A stretch of DNA of 64,000 bases, taken from positions 2,181,501-2,245,500 of the forward strand of contig NC_081811.1 in assembly GCF_030704535.1 (NCBI RefSeq), written 5' to 3'. Below are positions 14,101 through 29,800 of the stretch, in pieces. Positions within the stretch are counted from its first letter, which is position 1. Every line of letters starts with the position of its first letter. The position numbers and the translations under genes were made by a program. Origin of the DNA: Vitis vinifera. Lineage: Eukaryota > Streptophyta > Magnoliopsida > Vitales > Vitaceae. Below the pieces are notes generated by a model. That model did no database searches. It was not told the DNA's origin and saw only the letters and a program-made list of their open reading frames with translations.

Positions 14101-14928
14101 AAAAGAACTGATTCATAGAGACAATTGATTCAACAACCCAACCTTTGTAATAGCAGCAGTCAATGTAGTCTTCCCATGATCAACATGCCCAATAGTTCCC
14201 ACATTAACATGAGGCTTTCTGTCAGAAAAAAAACATTACATATAAATAAAAAGGCGATTTAATTTACAATTGAAATAGATATGAACTTGCTTTTCCTATG
14301 ATAAGATAAGAGGTCCAATTCTCCCATTGGAAGCCACTCCTCCTCAGAGCCTTTTCCAAATCAAATTCCCCACAAAAATGAAAGGAAAAACAACAAAAGA
14401 AAATTTCGAATCTTAAATATTCACCATTGAAGACATTTGAAAAACAAAAACTCACATTCAAATGGACCCACATCTGCTATTCAGGAAAAGAAACAAGACA
14501 CAAAAGCAACATTTTAATTGCCCTTTTCACCTCTTTTTCCACCATTCTCTCACCAACCAAACAGAAAACAAGTGCCAAAATTTTCCACGCTCTTCTTCCC
14601 CATCACAATGTCCAGTTTTCCATTATTACCAGCAGTGTTAGTTGCATTATTAAACCAAACCCATTACTCAAAGAAGACACAATATACACATGTAAAAAGA
14701 AAAGGGTAGATAAGAATGATATTATCAAAGAATCAAGTTCAGACTTTACGTGCGAGTGAAGGTGCCCATAGATCGCCACCATGGAATAGTGGGGGGAGGA
14801 GACGAGGTTGAGTCATTTGGAGAGATGGAGAACTGAGTGGAGATGGATCCCCGACAGGAAGAGTAGATTTTAGAGGAAAGTGGAAGAAAGCGCCTAGAAT
14901 TAGGGTTTCTGAGAGCAACAGAAGCCAT
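8190..14928 (-). CDS. TUFA: Mitochondrial elongation factor Tu, 12 exons, 449 aa
   Basis: GTPase that delivers aminoacyl-tRNA to the mitochondrial ribosome. Exons in transcript order: 14928-14750, 14218-14143, 13967-13875, 13729-13655, 13094-12990, 12876-12786, 12693-12488, 11565-11482, 11347-11282, 11192-11130, 9624-9384, 8260-8190. Phases close to 449 aa, close to the usual ~450 aa for the plant mitochondrial protein. The first ~60 residues are Ser/Arg-rich and fit a mitochondrial presequence. All G motifs are present: GHVDHGKT at 70-77, RGITI in exon 3, DCPGH at 132-136, NKVD at 187-190 and SAL at 225-227. It ends GVVSKVIS. The many introns and the divergent presequence argue against plastid EF-Tu. 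It is divergent from GS2 with a 1.6-kb gap. Introns carry an LTR-like fragment and a MITE-like hairpin. Confidence 0.95.
10579..10840. mobile_element. MITE-like inverted-repeat element in an EF-Tu intron
   Basis: The left end (near TCTGTTTGGAGTGATTTTAA) and the right end (near AAGAATCGCTCCCAAACATG) are imperfect reverse complements of each other. The ~260 bp between is AT-rich. This is the pattern of a small non-autonomous DNA transposon. No clean target duplication was identified, so the ends are approximate. Confidence 0.4.
11685..12110 (-). mobile_element. LTR-like fossil fragment in EF-Tu intron 7
   Basis: On the minus strand this stretch has a TATAAATAGG box (near 11824-11832) and an AATAAAAGC polyadenylation-like word about 40 bases further on, an arrangement typical of a plant LTR. 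No internal retrotransposon coding region lies beside it, so it looks like a solo or partial LTR, old and incomplete. A Copia-type origin is a guess from overall style; ends are approximate. Confidence 0.35.
14541..14564 (-). other. Early-intron motif CTGTTTGGTTGGTGAGAGAA (EF-Tu intron 1)
   Basis: On the EF-Tu sense strand this reads CTGTTTGGTTGGTGAGAGAA and lies about 185 nt inside the first intron. Near-identical words occur in the early introns of SP1, the ALKBH10B-like gene and PIG-T in this window. The function is unknown. Confidence 0.5.
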
Positions 14929-16440
14929 TGATGAAGAAACCCAAGAACACGAGTGCAGTGGCGGAGAGGAGGGTTTTAGGGTTTTAGAGAGATGTAAGGA
15001 GAGAGCTGATGGATCTAAAAACCCTCTTTTCCTGGAATGGCCATAAGTACCCGACCCGAAATTCATTCGGGTTTTTACATTTTTAATTAAAATAATATTT
15101 AAAATATAATAATAAGAATAATAAATTAATTAATTAATTAAAAACTCTCCATAATTTATCTGAATAGATTTATAAATATCAAAATTAAATATTAGGATAT
15201 TTAGTATTTTAAAAAAATCTCTTTCTCTCTTTATGAAAAAAATATAAAAATAAATTTAGAATTTTTGTAATTTTACTATTTTTTAAAATGAATTTTGATT
15301 ATAATAAAGGACAAAAATATTATTATTATTATTATTATTATTATCATTATTATTATTATTTTCTTATATGATTAATTGATAATTAAAAGAAATAAAAGTG
15401 AAACATAAAAATTAAAAATTATTTTGTTTATGGAATGATTTAGGTACTTTCCATAAGACATTAATAATAATAATAATTTAAATATATTCATTTACCATAA
15501 AAATCATTAACTAATTCAAATATTTTTCTTATCATTTCATCAAACAACATCTCATTATACTTATTTCTCCCATAATAAAAATATAATTATCATAAAAAAA
15601 AAAAATTCATTGTCTATCTTAAGCTCCTAAAAAAATCATACTAAATAAGAAATAACAAGTTTTAACATGTATGATTTCTCTTAAATCATATTCTAGTAAT
15701 AATATCCGTTAAATAGCCTGATTAATTAAGGCGAATACTAGGAAGTATGATCCATTAAATGGCACATGGTTAAAGTATTTCCGCTTTGTACATATTGATT
15801 TGACGCATATATATTTATAGTACGAGTAACTTGTATTTTTTTTTAGCCGATGTGGGATATTGCATGCATTGATCGGGGACTAATAAATAGTAAAAGCTAT
15901 GTTCTTGATCAGCCTCAACAACTCGCTTTGTGAACAGAAGATGCCTCTCAGAGATTTGCACCTCATATCTCCAAAACCCTTATCTGGTGGTGGTCCCAAA
16001 AGTGCAGACAAAAGGTGAAAGCCATTAGGGACTGATTGGGACAGAGGAAAATTGTAGAACCCAGGAGAAAACTTTTTATAATCAACATTAGCCGAGTCTA
16101 TTTCGCACGTTTCCTTCAGTCATCCTTCCCATTTAAGAGAATCCATCCTAGCATGGCCCGTACACAATACGACACAACCCGGTCCAGAGCAAGGAATGGG
16201 CCAGCTGGTCATGCATCAAGATTTTGAATCAGGAGAGGTTTAGCAGTTAATATCGTTGGGAATGCAGACTTCTTTTTTGCAGTGTAGTAGATAGGGTTCT
16301 CCTATGAGTGGAGGAAAATTGTGTGGAGACTTGCCCATAAATTCAAAAGAAGGATTACCCTTTTTCTCTCATCTCTCTATCTGAGATATTTAAAAATATA
16401 CCAGAAGAACTCACACCCTCAAGCTAGATTTTCCTCCATT
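14929..16440. other. Divergent intergenic region between EF-Tu and GS2
   Basis: The first ~130 bp next to EF-Tu are probably its 5' UTR and core promoter. The central ~800 bp is extremely AT-rich and includes a (TTA)n microsatellite. From about 15850 the sequence becomes mixed and should hold the GS2 promoter and the start of its 5' UTR. No gene is seen. Confidence 0.5.
15318..15361. repeat. (TTA)n microsatellite
   Basis: About 14 units of TTA with one interruption, seen directly. Confidence 0.9.
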
Positions 16441-16446
16441 TTCCCA

Positions 16447-16540
16447 GTAAGGCCTTTTTTTTTCTCTCTTGGTCTTTGGTTGTATTTGTGATTCATATGT
16501 AAATGTAGGCTGATACGTGTACTTCTCCCACTTCAAACAG
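16447..16540 (+). other. Probable 5'-UTR intron of GS2
   Basis: A donor-like GTAAGG at 16447 and an acceptor-like pyrimidine-containing tract ending CAAACAG at 16540 flank a T-rich 94-bp segment. The initiation codon follows at 16547. This is inferred from splice signals only. Confidence 0.4.
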
Positions 16541-16546
16541 GTGAAG

Positions 16547-19550
<3,004 letters not shown>

Positions 19551-20178
19551 TAAAAACCCGAAAAATAGGCAAAAATGGAAATCAAATAGATGATAGCACA
19601 GTAGGTAGTATTGCTTGTAAACTGAAGTAGTCTAAGGCAGAGGACTAAGTGTTTGTTTTTTTTGACTTTTTGTTAAAAACAATTTATTTTCAGAATTTAG
19701 ATTATTTGTTTTTTTATTTTTTCATGACTTATTATAAGCTTTTTACTAAATAGAAAAAATCAAAATATGTAATTTTCTTTAAATAGAAAAAATAACATAT
19801 TGGTTTTTCTATATTTTTTAATATTTAATAAAAATAAAATACTACAAAAATAAACAACCTAATATTTAACACTATTAAGCATTAAAGTTCTATTTAGAAT
19901 TAAGTAAAAAAACCAAACACCACCCCCAAAAGCAACCTGAGCAATGCCTTATGAACCATTTTCCAGTTTCCATGCATTTTTTACAGTGAAAATTGTCGGT
20001 TTTTTCGGGTTTCTAAGTGGATAGATTAAGCACAAACTATGATAACAAGCTACTAATAATCTAATATGTCCCCTTCATTTTTCTCTGTTTCTTTCAACTT
20101 GCAAGGCACCCATCTCCCACCAACTCCTGGTTTGCGTTCCCACCACTTCAAGAAACTGGATTATATCTTCTTTGATCC
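19551..20178. other. GS2 3' UTR and GDSL gene upstream region
   Basis: A short intergenic stretch between two genes on the same strand. It holds the GS2 3' end, an AT-rich middle, and a mixed-composition 150 bp before the GDSL start. No other gene is seen. Confidence 0.5.
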
Positions 20179-22423
20179 ATGGTTTCAGGCTCCAAAAATC
20201 AGACAAATTCCCCTGCCATGGCTCTCAAAATCTTAATTCCGTGGATTCCAACCTTAATTCTACTACATTTGCCTGTTATTAGCCCCTCCAACTTCACCTA
20301 CCCGGCCGTTTTCAACTTTGGGGACTCGAATTCCGACACCGGCGGCCTGGCAGCCGGAGTTGCTTTTCCAGTAGGCGCCCCGAACGGAGAAACCTACTTC
20401 AACAAGCCGTCCGGCCGGTTCTGTGATGGCCGCTTGATCATTGATTTTCTCAGTAACGTATCTTTTCAAAAAATTTCCTGGAAAATGTCTCAAAACCGGT
20501 AGTCTAAATTTGTATGCTGATATGCAGTGGATTCAATGGACTTACCATACCTAAACGCATATCTGGATTCCATCGGCGCCCCAAGTTTCCGAACGGGCTG
20601 CAACTTCGCCACTGGAGGGGCGACCATTCTTCCGGCCAATGCCGCTTCTCTTAGTCCCTTCTCGTTCGGGTTTCAGGTGGCGCAGTTCATTCGATTCAAG
20701 GCCCGGGTTCTTGAACTACTGGGAAAAGGTAACGGAAAGATCTGCAATTCTTCATACTTCACATTCCATGAAAGGAATTGAAAACAGTTTCTGGTATGGA
20801 TTTTCAGACAAAAAGTTACAGAAGATCCTCCCCTTAGAAGACTATTTCAGGGATGGACTATACGGTTTCGATGTGGGACAGAATGATCTTGACGGTGCTT
20901 TCTACTCGAAATCAGAAGACCAAGTGGCTGCATTCATCCCAACCATACTCTCTGAATTCGAAGCTGGAGTTGAGGTTAGGCATTTTCTTTTCTAGTCTGA
21001 GCATTTTCCAGGAAAATCCGAATTGATTTTTCCTTTTTTGATGGTTTCAGAGACTGTACAACGAAGGGGCGAGGAACTTGTGGATTCATGGCATGGGTCC
21101 TCTAGGTTGTTTGGCTAGAATCATCGCGACGTTCGGAAAAGATGCATCGAAATTGGATCAATTTGGATGCGTTAATTCTCATAATCGCGCGGCTAAGCTT
21201 TTCAATTCGCAGCTGCATAGTCTCTGCGCCAAGCTTGGCAGCCAACTCCCGCAAGTTAATGTCACTTACGTTGATATTTTTGCTATTAAGCTCAACCTCA
21301 TTGCAAATTTTTCTCAATTAGGTAAGTTTTTCGAATATTTAAAAGCTGGATGTCGAGTAAGAAAGAAAAACTTACATGCTTTTATAAATTGCACAAAGAT
21401 TTTAAGAAACGGTTTTAGTTTAAAAAATATTTTTGAAAAAATATTTAGCAAACTTGATGAAACACTAAGAAACATTTAAAACTTTAAAAAAATCACTTAT
21501 AACATTTTTTTTAAGAAACACTTAAAAGTAAAAGTACGTTTGATAGTGATTTTAGGAAGCATTTATAATTTTTGTAATAGTTGAAAATTTTCATCATTCA
21601 CGTATTAAAAATATTAAAAACACTTTTTATAATCAGTGTCAAAAACACTAAAAGCTCGTTTGAAGCGTTTCTAACTTTTGAAAATTTTTATCATTTAAAT
21701 ATTAAAAAAGATAAAAAAAATATTTTTTAAAATCATAACTAAACACTCTATAAGAGTGTATTTGATAGTAATTTTAGAAAACGTTTTTATCATTCAAGTA
21801 TTAGAAATGCTAAAAATATTTTTAAAATTACTTCAAAACAGACTTTATTAGAATGTGTTTTACAGTAATTTTTAGAGGTGTTTCTAATATTCTTAATACT
21901 TAAAAAATAAAAATTTTCTAAGCATTAAAAAGACAAAAACACTTAGAAACAATTAGCACGGAGTGTTTTTAACCTTTTTTAATACTTAAAAGATAAATTT
22001 TTAAGGGTTAAAAATATTATAAATACTTTTTAAAATTACATTTATTTTAGGATGAGTTTAGGAAGTGTTTTTAAGCTCTCATTTTTTCGCTGACTCGAAT
22101 GAACCTTCGATCACTCGTGACTGTCAGGCTTCAAGGAATCCATAGCTGCATGCTGCGGCTACGGCGGGCCGCCCTTAAATTTTGACAATCGGATAGCCTG
22201 CGGGCAGACGAAGAGCCTGAATGGAAGCTTGGTGACTGCAAAGCCCTGTGATAACACAACTGAATATGTGAATTGGGATGGAAACCATTACACAGAAGCT
22301 GCAAACTTATATGTTTCTTCACAAATACTAACGGGCAAATTCTCCGACCCACCCCTCACTGAATTCACCATTTCTCCGAGTGTGTTCCACACTGGTTTTA
22401 GAAAACGTTTTCGATTTTTTTAA
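20179..22423 (+). CDS. GDSL esterase/lipase, 5 exons, 402 aa
   Basis: Secreted SGNH hydrolase of the plant GDSL family; the substrate cannot be told from sequence. Exons: 20179-20452, 20528-20728, 20808-20974, 21051-21321, 22128-22423, giving 402 aa. A hydrophobic leader covers about residues 14-35; the ATG at 20218 (Met14) would give a cleaner signal peptide and is a good alternative start. Block I is FNFGDSNSDTG with nucleophile Ser50, block II has Gly115 in GCNFATGG, block III is GQND with Asn184, and block V is DGNHYT with Asp355 and His358, so the catalytic set is complete. It resembles the At3g26430/At3g05180-type subgroup. The last ~12 codons fall in an AT-rich repeat also found in intron 4, so the C-terminal tail looks recently acquired. 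Confidence 0.92.
21535..22075. repeat. Array of degenerate AT-rich palindromic repeats in GDSL intron 4
   Basis: Words of the type TTTGATAGTGATTTTAGGAA and their approximate reverse complements (AAAATCA..GTCAAA) recur several times, separated by AAAAATATTAAAAACACTTT-like spacers. This looks like several nested or tandem diverged copies of a MITE-like element, which makes this intron much longer (806 bp) than the gene's others. Confidence 0.55.
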
Positions 22424-22492
22424 CATTTGAATAATAAATTTTTTTAAATGTTAAAAATATTAAAAACGCTTCTTAAAATCACTGTCAAACAA
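22385..22492. mobile_element. MITE-like copy spanning the GDSL stop codon
   Basis: The sequence runs from GGTTTTAGAAAACGTTTTCG to AAAATCACTGTCAAACA, matching the intron-4 repeat family in both half-sites. The GDSL reading frame enters its left half and stops at 22421-22423. Confidence 0.5.
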
Positions 22493-23448
22493 ACTCTTTT
22501 TAATATTCAAGTTATATTATTATCCAAAAAACTTGAAATATTGTAATGATTTGATAGTATTACAATAATGTATGTGAAAATGTAGATTGATGTGGATGTA
22601 TTTTTATTTTAGTGAGTTGGGTTTTGGCTACATATTAATGCTAAATTTGAGAAAGGGTTCTTGGGGTGAATGGGTGAAATGATCTCAAACTATGTATTGC
22701 TAAGAAGTGTAATATTCATAGGGTTAAAGTTGGAAAATTTGAGATAAAAGGCAAAAAAAAATAAATAAGGACAAGGTTAAAATTGGAAAATTTGAGAAAA
22801 AAAATGTAAATAAAGACAAAATTTTGAGAAAAAAGAAAGAAGATAAATGGATATAAAGTTAAAAATTTATTTTTATGTATATTTTTAAAACCATTTTATT
22901 AGAGTGTAATAATATTATTATTAAGTCCTAGATGAATAATTCAAATTACGGTGATATGGAATATTATAAAAGATTTGATCAATTATCAATTAATGCTAAT
23001 TAATTTTTTAAGAATTGATATTTGAGTCGGGTCGTGGGTTTGGTTCATAAGAACCTATATCAAAAATTTTGGATTAGATTAATCATTGAACCAAATAAAA
23101 TATTAGATTTGTACCTAAAAATATTGTTTAGATTAATATTTTTATTTCTTAATGGTATAGAATTTTATTTTTAATAATAAAAATAATAATAATTTTGTTT
23201 TATTAATGTGTAATAAAAGCTATAAATTAAATTATTATTTTATCTTATTATTAAACCAATAATTTTCATAAAATAGGATTTAAATGAATAAATAATTGGA
23301 CCGTACAATAGAAGAGTAGAAAGACCAGAGAATCTTCGTGTCCCTTTCTTACATTATTGATAATAATAATATCAATAAATTATTGATAATAATAATAAAA
23401 TAGATTTTTTTTTTTTTTCGGCGGGGATTGATTTTTTTTCCTTGGCAA
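22424..23448. other. AT-rich intergenic DNA upstream of SP1
   Basis: Strongly AT-rich with an (AAT)n-like patch near 23350-23400. No gene is seen. The GC content rises from about 23540, at the SP1 5' UTR. Confidence 0.5.
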
Positions 23449-23456
23449 TATAAAAG
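23449..23456 (+). promoter_or_regulatory. Possible TATA box of SP1
   Basis: TATAAAAG lies 378 bp upstream of the SP1 ATG, followed by mixed-composition DNA that looks like a 5' leader. Inferred from sequence and position only. Confidence 0.4.
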
Positions 23457-23833
23457 AGAGGACAGAGACAACGAAGAGGCATAAGGTATTAAGGTGTAGG
23501 TCGATGTACGGATTTCAGACCGGGGAGTTTGTGGGCGTAGGATAAGCATCGTCGCCTACTGGGCGCATCTTAGCAGACTCTCTGAGCTTCACACCAACCA
23601 GCACCTGTTCGTCTCCCACTCCACTCCTCGCATCCGATTCTACTTTCGTCTCTCAATTTTATAGCATTCTCCATTTCCGAGAATCACTTTCTCCTCGTTT
23701 TCCTCACGAGTTTCGGTTTTCCATCTCAATTGACTATCACCTTTGCGATCGGTTTCACCTTTCACTCTCGAAAGCCCTAATTCTCCATGCAAAGGAGGTA
23801 ATTGAGGGCTTTTTTGGGTTCTAGAGCTTCGGG

Positions 23834-26800
23834 ATGATTCCGTGGGGTGGCATCAGTTGCTGTTTGAGCGCAGCTGCTCTTTACCTTCTTGGAAGGAGCA
23901 GTGGAAGGTCAAGCCTCGCTACGTTTTTAGCATTTGGGTTTTGGTTTTTGTTTTTGTTTTTTGAATTTTATTTTTGGTTTGGTGGATGCAGGGATGCGGA
24001 GGCGTTGAAGTCGGTTACTCGAGTTCAGCAATTGAAGGATTTGGGTACGTGGATTGGGAATTTTGTTTTCTTAGAACCTTTCGGTTCTCCACTGTTTGGC
24101 TACTGGGAAAAGGGGGCAAAAATAACAGAAAGAAATTAAAGTTTGAGCTTTTCCTGTAAAAATGTAACACTCAACTCAACTATGCAGAGTGGTTGCCTTA
24201 GGGGCTGCACAATCGTAAAAACTCAACACAACTTTTTTTCTTTCCCCTCTTTTCTTTTCTTTTCTTTGTTTTCCTTTCCTTTCCTGTCTTTTTTCTCTGG
24301 GGCGAAGTGATTTTGATTTATAGTGCTGTTGGTTGATGTGGGTCTTGGGCGTTCGGATGATTCTGCCACTTTGTTTCCTCCTGGTATTGCTCCATATTTT
24401 CCCTTTCAGCTATCGAATTGTTTTTATGACCTTCTTGTTCATCTTCCTTAGCTTGAGTTTTTGCAACTCGTGAGTCCCCTTTGCTGGTTTTGCCTTTGCA
24501 ATTTTATTTTTCCTCAGCATCATTGGCTCCTTTATTTTAAACTTTCTATTTCTGCATTGAAAAATGCTCTGATTGGGCTATTATTATGTGGCATTTGTCT
24601 TAGGTTTTTTTTTTAAACTGACGTAACCGTGATAATGGCTAACATCATAATATAGTATGTGGAATCTTAATCTGAATTTCTCTAGAATGTTTTATGATAT
24701 TGTTGCTTGATAGAACCTGATCTTGACATTTTCATAACCCTAATAATTGCTTTCAGACTTAGTGGGATGATGATCTCCTCTCTATTCTTATTTTGGATAA
24801 TTTATTTACTAGAAGAAAGAAAAAAGAAAAAAAAGACTATGAGCCATATGCAACTCAATGTCTTATCATCCCAGCAATGCTTCTCATGATACAAAATTAA
24901 CTGGCCTTAGAGGCACTTCAATTTGAAATTTTTGTGGGTCACTGAATGGATTATTATTAATGCATTGTGGTTTACCAAATTATGAGAGTTTTGTATTCTT
25001 TTTCCATTTCAGTACAGTTGCTAGATACAGCATGCAAAGTATTACCTTTAGTCGTTACGGTATCTGGAAGAGTTGGCTCTGACACACCAATCAAATGCGA
25101 GTATAGTGGGTTACGAGGTGTAATTGTGGAGGAAACGGTACTTAGATATTTTGTTTTATTTTATTTTTTTATTGCACATTTGATTTATATTGCAGTTGTT
25201 TTTCTAGTTGGTTTGATGACATTCTCTATCTTGTTCAGGCAGAGCAACATTTTCTGAAACACAATGATGCTGGTTCGTGGATACAAGATTCGGCTTTGAT
25301 GTTGTCCATGAGTAAGGAGGTTCCCTGGTACTTGGTGAGAAACGTCTCCTGGAAATAGTTATATCTGGGTTGTCTGTTTGTGGGACTAAATACTATCTTT
25401 CCCTCCTAAGTTCAAGGCTTGAAATATACCCTTATTCAACTTAGAATCTAAGGATTGGTTTGGAAGATCTATCTGATATGTTTTAATTCCTTTGTACTAG
25501 GATGATGACACAGGTCGTGCATATATAGTGGGAGCCCGAGGTGCCACGGGTTTGGTATTGACAGTTGGAAGTGAAGTGTTTGAGGAGTCAGGGAGATCCC
25601 TTGTACGTGGAACACTAGATTATCTCCAAGGTCTCAAGGTTTGTCCTATTCAGTGTTTGCAAATTAACTTAAAAGACACACACCTTTGCATGCATGTGCC
25701 GTTGTTTCAAGCTTAATTTTTGGCAATTATGTTTTTAAGATGCTCGGAGTGAAGCGAATTGAGCGGGTTCTTCCAACTGGCACACCTTTGACTGTTGTTG
25801 GTGAGGTATGTTTCACCACTTTACCAAATTGACAGATATTTCTTTGCATAGATATACACTGTTTCAATTGCTATCCACTTTAAGCGCATTATGTTGGTAA
25901 AAGAGTGATCAAAGGTTTATAAAAAAACACTTGAGAGTGGAAAATAAATGACTTGTGATATAAATGTTTATATGCGGTGGTTAGACTAGTGATTGAATCA
26001 GAATTGAATTCGGACTAGATTCAGATCAGGACCTGGGATTGGGGTAGCGATGTAAAACAAAAGGCCAAAGAAGTGGTCATACGTGGGCGTTAGGCTTCAA
26101 CTTGAGCTGCTTGAGCCCGACCTAACTTGAAAAATGCAAACTCCATAAAAGGGATTACCATGTGGCTTAAGGTTGGGTTGGGAAACTTGCTAGCTTGAAT
26201 CTAATCTGAATTAACCTAAGTGGTTGTGTGTGGTGGGCAGGGATGGGGTTGGCATTGGGATTGAGATGTAAATGAATGGAAAAATAAGTGGTTATATGTG
26301 GTGGGTAGGAATCTAACTTGAGTAGTTCAAGGCTAAACAATCCCCAAAATGCAAGCTTGGGTTAAGAAGCTGAAGTTGCTACCTGAGCTGAGATTGGGTC
26401 GGGATTTTTCCATTTTGGCTGACTTAAGCTGTACATGTGTTATCATTTTATCAATGTTTAATGTGATGTGTCCCACTGGCCACTGTTGTTAAATTATGCC
26501 TGGTGCTGTTGCTGAAGCACCTTACCTGTGTGAAGTGCAGGGACCTAAGCAAAGCTGCTGCTTAGGTGCTCATGCATATGCCTTGCAGCCAGGTGCTAAG
26601 GCACATTCGTGTTTGGCTCCCAACCAAAACAACATTGTTTTAGCTGCTGGTTTTCTTATTAAAAAAGCTGGGCAAAAAATGTTGTTTTGTGCTCTGTGTT
26701 TTCCTTTTTTAAAGTAAATAAGGAAAGACAATGTCTCTCTATGTTCTATTTTCTTTTTCTTTCCTTCTTTTTTTTTATAGAAAAGGTAAACAACATAATT

Positions 26801-29800
26801 TGCCCAAGCCTTCAACTTTATATATCCCCCTTCCCCCTAAATTTGACTCCTTTATAGCTCAAATATGCTAAGCTGAGAAGAAAAAATGTGCCTGGAATGC
26901 CATGGCTTTCTTGAGTTTGGACAAATGTTTGCATTGTTGACAACTTAACAATTTTAAAGTTTTTGGATGTTATTTTAGAGTTTGGACCAATGTTTTAGTT
27001 TTTGGACAAATATTCAAAATTTGACAACTTGACAATTTTAGATGATTGTTGATGATGTTTCCAAATTTGGACAATTTTTTTTTTTTTGATAGGTAAAAAT
27101 AATGTATATTAAGAAGAAAGATGCCAAAAAAGTGCCTCAAAGTTTACAGAGGAAGTATACAAAGGGCGCCTAACAGCGTCACCAAAACGGAAAGTGGGAC
27201 TAACAAAAAACAACGCCCCTCGTCGAGCCTCTAACCAATCCACAAAATCTACAATAGAGGAAGAACCTGGAACTATAAACAGGTTGGACCATGTCCAAAG
27301 ATTACTAAGAAAAGTAAGTTTAATTCCTTGAACATACAACTCTTTGTTATCGAACACCCTCCTGTTCCTTTCTTTGCAGATTGTCCAAAATAGACACAAT
27401 GGAGTAGCTCGCCAAACCTTTTTCCTTTTCTTACCCATAAAGGACCGATGCCAACTTGAGAGCAACTCTCTCACTAAAGAGGGCGACACCCATGACACAC
27501 CAAATAGAGAAAACAAAAGATGCCAAATAACTCGAGTCTTGTCATAATGGATAAGAATGCGATCGACCGATTCTTCCTCTTCATGACAACGAAAACATCT
27601 GTTTGCCATTGACCACTCTCTCCTCTTTAAATGATCCAATGTTAAGACTCTATTCTAAGTAGCCTCCATGCAAAGAAGCTCACCTCAGGTGGCACCCAAG
27701 AATTCCAAATGACTACAATTGGGAGATTTGAAGGACCACCCAACTCCAAAACATTATACAGAGCTTTAACAGAAAATTTACCACTCTTCTCCCCTACTCA
27801 CACCAATCTATTCTTCTCATCATTGCTCACCTTCCACCTTTGCAATCTCAGGAAAAACCTTTCGACCATATCCACTTCCCAATCATTGACCCTCCTAGAG
27901 AAGCAGGGGCCCCAACATCCCCCATCAAAAGAATAGAATCTCGAAAAGCCACCTGACTCAAGGTCTACTCCTTTCTGTAAGAAACATTGCCAAAAAACCT
28001 CCTATTCCATCTCTTCAAAAAAATCTTCAGAACTTTCAACTTCTTAGTCAAAATAAAACTGGAAAAGCCATACTCTTGAATCCCCACCCATCTATTTCTC
28101 AACAATTCTTTAAAACCCTCTGCCCTCAACTACATATTCTCAAATTTGAAAGGGATAGGACCTCTCCTTAATACCCCCATTCCAAATTTGGACAATTGCC
28201 TTGTTGGATGCTTTGTAAGTGGTGGATATGTGGAGTTTTGCATATTTCTCTTTTTTTTTTCTTTTTGTTGGAAATGGAAATTAGGATTGAATTTGGTGAT
28301 CTATGATGAATGTTTTTGCATGCTGAGTTTATATAATTGCAAATTTTAATGCAATTTTTGTTGAATGCCTTTTTTAAATGCTTGAAACTTGATGTTTTTT
28401 CTTGTTTAGATTGAAACTTGGATCATATTTGGTGATATATGAGTAGATGACAAACATTACTATATTTGAATTAGGGATATTTTTATAGAATTGCATATTC
28501 CTGTGTACTTGGGGGTGCGCCCCCTTTTTTGATAGGTGCCATTTATAAATTATCTTTTGCCTATCAAAAACTATTTTGTAAAATTGTGGTTGCACATGTG
28601 ACTTATGGTGTGCCTTACTTCAATTAGGCTTGTGCATTACTTTTAGGCTATAGGAAATCTTTGCACCTTGGTGTGCGGTGTGCCTTTTAGAATATAATAC
28701 GTCCCTTTTCAAATGTATAATGTGTATTGTTTTAGTGTCAAATGAAATGCATTAGTATTTGTTTTTGCCAAAAATGAGGAAAAAAAATTGAAATTTATAA
28801 TATTTTATAATATTAGCAATAAAAGTTAGGGTCTATAAAGCAAAAGATGAAGGTGGAATATGAATTAACTTTTCTGGAATTTATAAACATGAAAGAAACC
28901 TAAATTCAAATTGATTATCACTTTATCTTATATAAGATGATAATTTTTTTTGCCCAATATTTATCACCAGTTTTGATTTCTTGCTTGCAAATAGTTTAAC
29001 TTCTGTGCAAGTGTATTATAAGCATGATAGGAAACAGGGATTGCAAATGTTTTTTATTTCTATCTATTTGCTGCAAGTTATAATACATTGCAAATATTTT
29101 AAATAAAAATATGAACTTGGTAGAAAATCTTAAATCAAATTGATATAAATTGTTTCTATTATATGTCTTTATTTTCTTTAAAAAAATTTATGCTGTTCTT
29201 TTGTATATGTTATTATGTATATCTGGCTAGGTGTATTATTTTGAAAACTCACTTTTTAGGTATGCTTGACTTATTGAGATGTCAATAATGGAGACTATAT
29301 AAACTTAAAAAGCAATTTACCATGGAACCTGGCGAACTTGATGTTGGGTTGAAACCTCCAATTGGAAGTTCAGGGAAGAGGATTTGAAATCGGGTTGGCT
29401 TTCAACTTGACCCAATTCCCTGCCAGACTAATCTTGGGTAACAATGGAGATTCTGATATCATTATGATATATAGCTAGGATTTTTATCAAGCCCTCATCG
29501 AGTTCCTTTTAGATTGGTCTATGGTCCTGCTAGGGTTAGTTAATTATTCATTTTAGGACTTCATAAATCATCTAAATTGTAGATGCCAGGATATAATTTT
29601 GCTGTTCTGGTGCAGTGGTGTTTTCTTCTTTATTTGGTGCCTCTTGTATGCCTCCACAAATTTTTTGTTTGCCTATCTAAAAGAGGAGGGGGGAGGGAGG
29701 AGATATTGTATGTTGATATTGATATCAATACATTATTCTTCTTCTTCAGAACTTTGTTGAGGAACTTTTGACACCAATATTCTGATTATAAATTTTCATC

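Noticed and set aside
8190-14928. Plastid EF-Tu as an alternative identity
   Set aside because: The plastid gene is usually intronless in the nucleus and differs around the G4 region; 12 exons and length ~450 with this presequence fit the mitochondrial form.
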